A stretch of DNA of 35,235 bases, taken from NCBI RefSeq assembly GCF_016652235.1, contig NZ_JAEPKU010000037.1, positions 1-35,235 of the forward strand. The letters run 5' to 3'. The notes under the pieces were generated by a model, which made no database searches, was not told where the DNA came from, and saw nothing but the letters and a program-made list of their open reading frames with translations. The DNA is from Dysgonomonas sp. Marseille-P4677. GTDB taxonomy: Bacteria; Bacteroidota; Bacteroidia; Bacteroidales; Dysgonomonadaceae. Of this stretch, positions 34,350 through 35,235 are shown in pieces. The stretch's first letter is position 1; each line of letters starts with the position of its first letter. The translations under genes were made by a program, and so were the position numbers.

Positions 34350-35235
34350 ATGAATTCGATTATAACGAACATAAATACTTATCGAAAATTCTTATCCAGA
34401 AATAAACTATATACTGCTGTTACAATCATTGGATTTGCTATATCAATTTCATTGGTTATACTAATTGCTTGTCATGTTCATCATGAGTTTTCTATGGATA
34501 ATTTCCATAGCAAGAAAGATAGAATCAAGACCGTAGTATCTGAAAATTCCACTACCTTCCCCAACAAACTGGCCGACTATATAAAAGACAGGTGCCCCGA
34601 AGTAGATTACTATACAAGGGTATACACAGAGAAGCATACTATAAAACCCATAAGTGGAGAAAGTTACATTGCAAAAATAATGTTTGCTGAACATAACTTT
34701 TTCGACATGTTCGATTTTGAACTAAAAGAAGGGAATACGGAAGAAGCCCTTAGCCTGAGAAGTACTGTATTACTCTCAGAAGCCATGGCAAATAAAGAAT
34801 TTGGAAAAAGAAATCCAACAGGAGAGAGTGTAATAATAGATGATATTTCTTATAAGGTTACAGGAATATTTAAGAATTTTCCTAAAAACACGCAATTCAA
34901 TCAACCCGACTATATAGTAAGTTATTCGTCATTAGATAACACACGAGATGACGATATCCTAAACAGCTGGAATAACGCATCTTATAATATTTTCTTTTTA
35001 GAAAAGGAAAACACAAACTTTAAAGCGAAAGAAAAGTCTATTTTAGAAGGGCTGAAAAAAGATTATTTTTCCTACGAAAAAGGATGGAATAAAGAATTTA
35101 AGATAATTCCGTTGAAAGAACTATACTTCCACCCTATCAAATATCAATATGAAACCACAAAATCAAATAATCTGACTACTGTTATAATATACTTAGGTAT
35201 TGTTTTTCTTATTCTTACTGTGGCAATACTTAATT
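34350..35235 (+). CDS. ABC transporter permease, FtsX/MacB type, paralogue 4 (cut by window)
   Basis: An open frame of 295 codons from the ATG at 34350 to the window edge, not interrupted. It begins MNSIITNINTYRKFLSRNKLYT with a first membrane helix at about 21-43, then the periplasmic core (HHEFSMDNFHSKKDRIK, DRCPEVDYYTRV, MFDFELKEGN, NPTGESVIIDDISYKVTGIF). It ends inside the second helix (TVIIYLGIVFLILTVAILN). It aligns well by eye with paralogue 3 along its length. The normal ~775 residues would extend ~1.4 kb beyond the window. It is the fourth permease around a single ATPase. Confidence 0.9.
   Translation, partial: MNSIITNINTYRKFLSRNKLYTAVTIIGFAISISLVILIACHVHHEFSMDNFHSKKDRIKTVVSENSTTFPNKLADYIKDRCPEVDYYTRVYTEKHTIKPISGESYIAKIMFAEHNFFDMFDFELKEGNTEEALSLRSTVLLSEAMANKEFGKRNPTGESVIIDDISYKVTGIFKNFPKNTQFNQPDYIVSYSSLDNTRDDDILNSWNNASYNIFFLEKENTNFKAKEKSILEGLKKDYFSYEKGWNKEFKIIPLKELYFHPIKYQYETTKSNNLTTVIIYLGIVFLILTVAILN

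Noticed and set aside
1-35235. tRNA or rRNA genes, CRISPR arrays, insertion sequences, phage or integration sites
   Set aside because: None was seen on reading both strands: no transposase or integrase motifs, no regularly spaced repeats, no tRNA-like T-arm. Small elements could still be missed by eye.

Overview
This window is a stretch of a Bacteroidota chromosome, most likely Bacteroidales and Dysgonomonas-like. The genus is an inference from gene content and was not tested by a search. Supporting signs are low GC, promoters with a TAnnTTTG -7 box, few Shine-Dalgarno sequences, lipoproteins and secreted proteins whose signal peptides end in AQ or SC, a three-gene transhydrogenase, paralogous ~775-residue FtsX permeases, and a fermentative pyruvate formate-lyase.

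Layout. 1-8240, minus strand: pntB (cut by the window edge), the two halves of pntA, a porin-like outer-membrane protein, kynureninase (kynU), an MFS transporter and a BetR/XRE-like regulator. The gap between regulator and transporter is full of inverted repeats. 8645-9771, plus strand: two small exported proteins, a strong terminator and a small two-helix membrane protein. 9867-14073, minus strand: a GH3 beta-glucosidase lipoprotein, an OmpA-domain lipoprotein and an exported beta-carbonic anhydrase. 14500-18706, plus strand: a promoter, a cobalamin riboswitch, pflB, pflA and a FocA-type formate channel, closed by a terminator. 18800-20496: two small minus-strand genes and a divergent AraC-type regulator. 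21053-22651: a secreted protein with repeated GIGT units. 22775-23676, minus strand: ribB under an FMN riboswitch. 23912-35235, plus strand: a tripartite efflux operon (TolC, periplasmic adaptor, three FtsX permeases, one ATPase and the start of a fourth permease).

How the genes work together. The PFL block makes acetyl-CoA plus formate and moves formate across the membrane. Its control by a B12 riboswitch is the most unusual feature seen, because the enzyme neither uses nor makes cobalamin. The efflux operon has one ATPase for four permeases, a sigma-54-like -24 box and two tandem inverted repeats upstream, suggesting stress control by an NtrC-type activator. The transporter-kynU pair looks like uptake and cleavage of kynurenine, controlled by the neighbouring regulator. 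RibB is a standard FMN-riboswitch gene, with a visible hairpin that would hide its start codon region.
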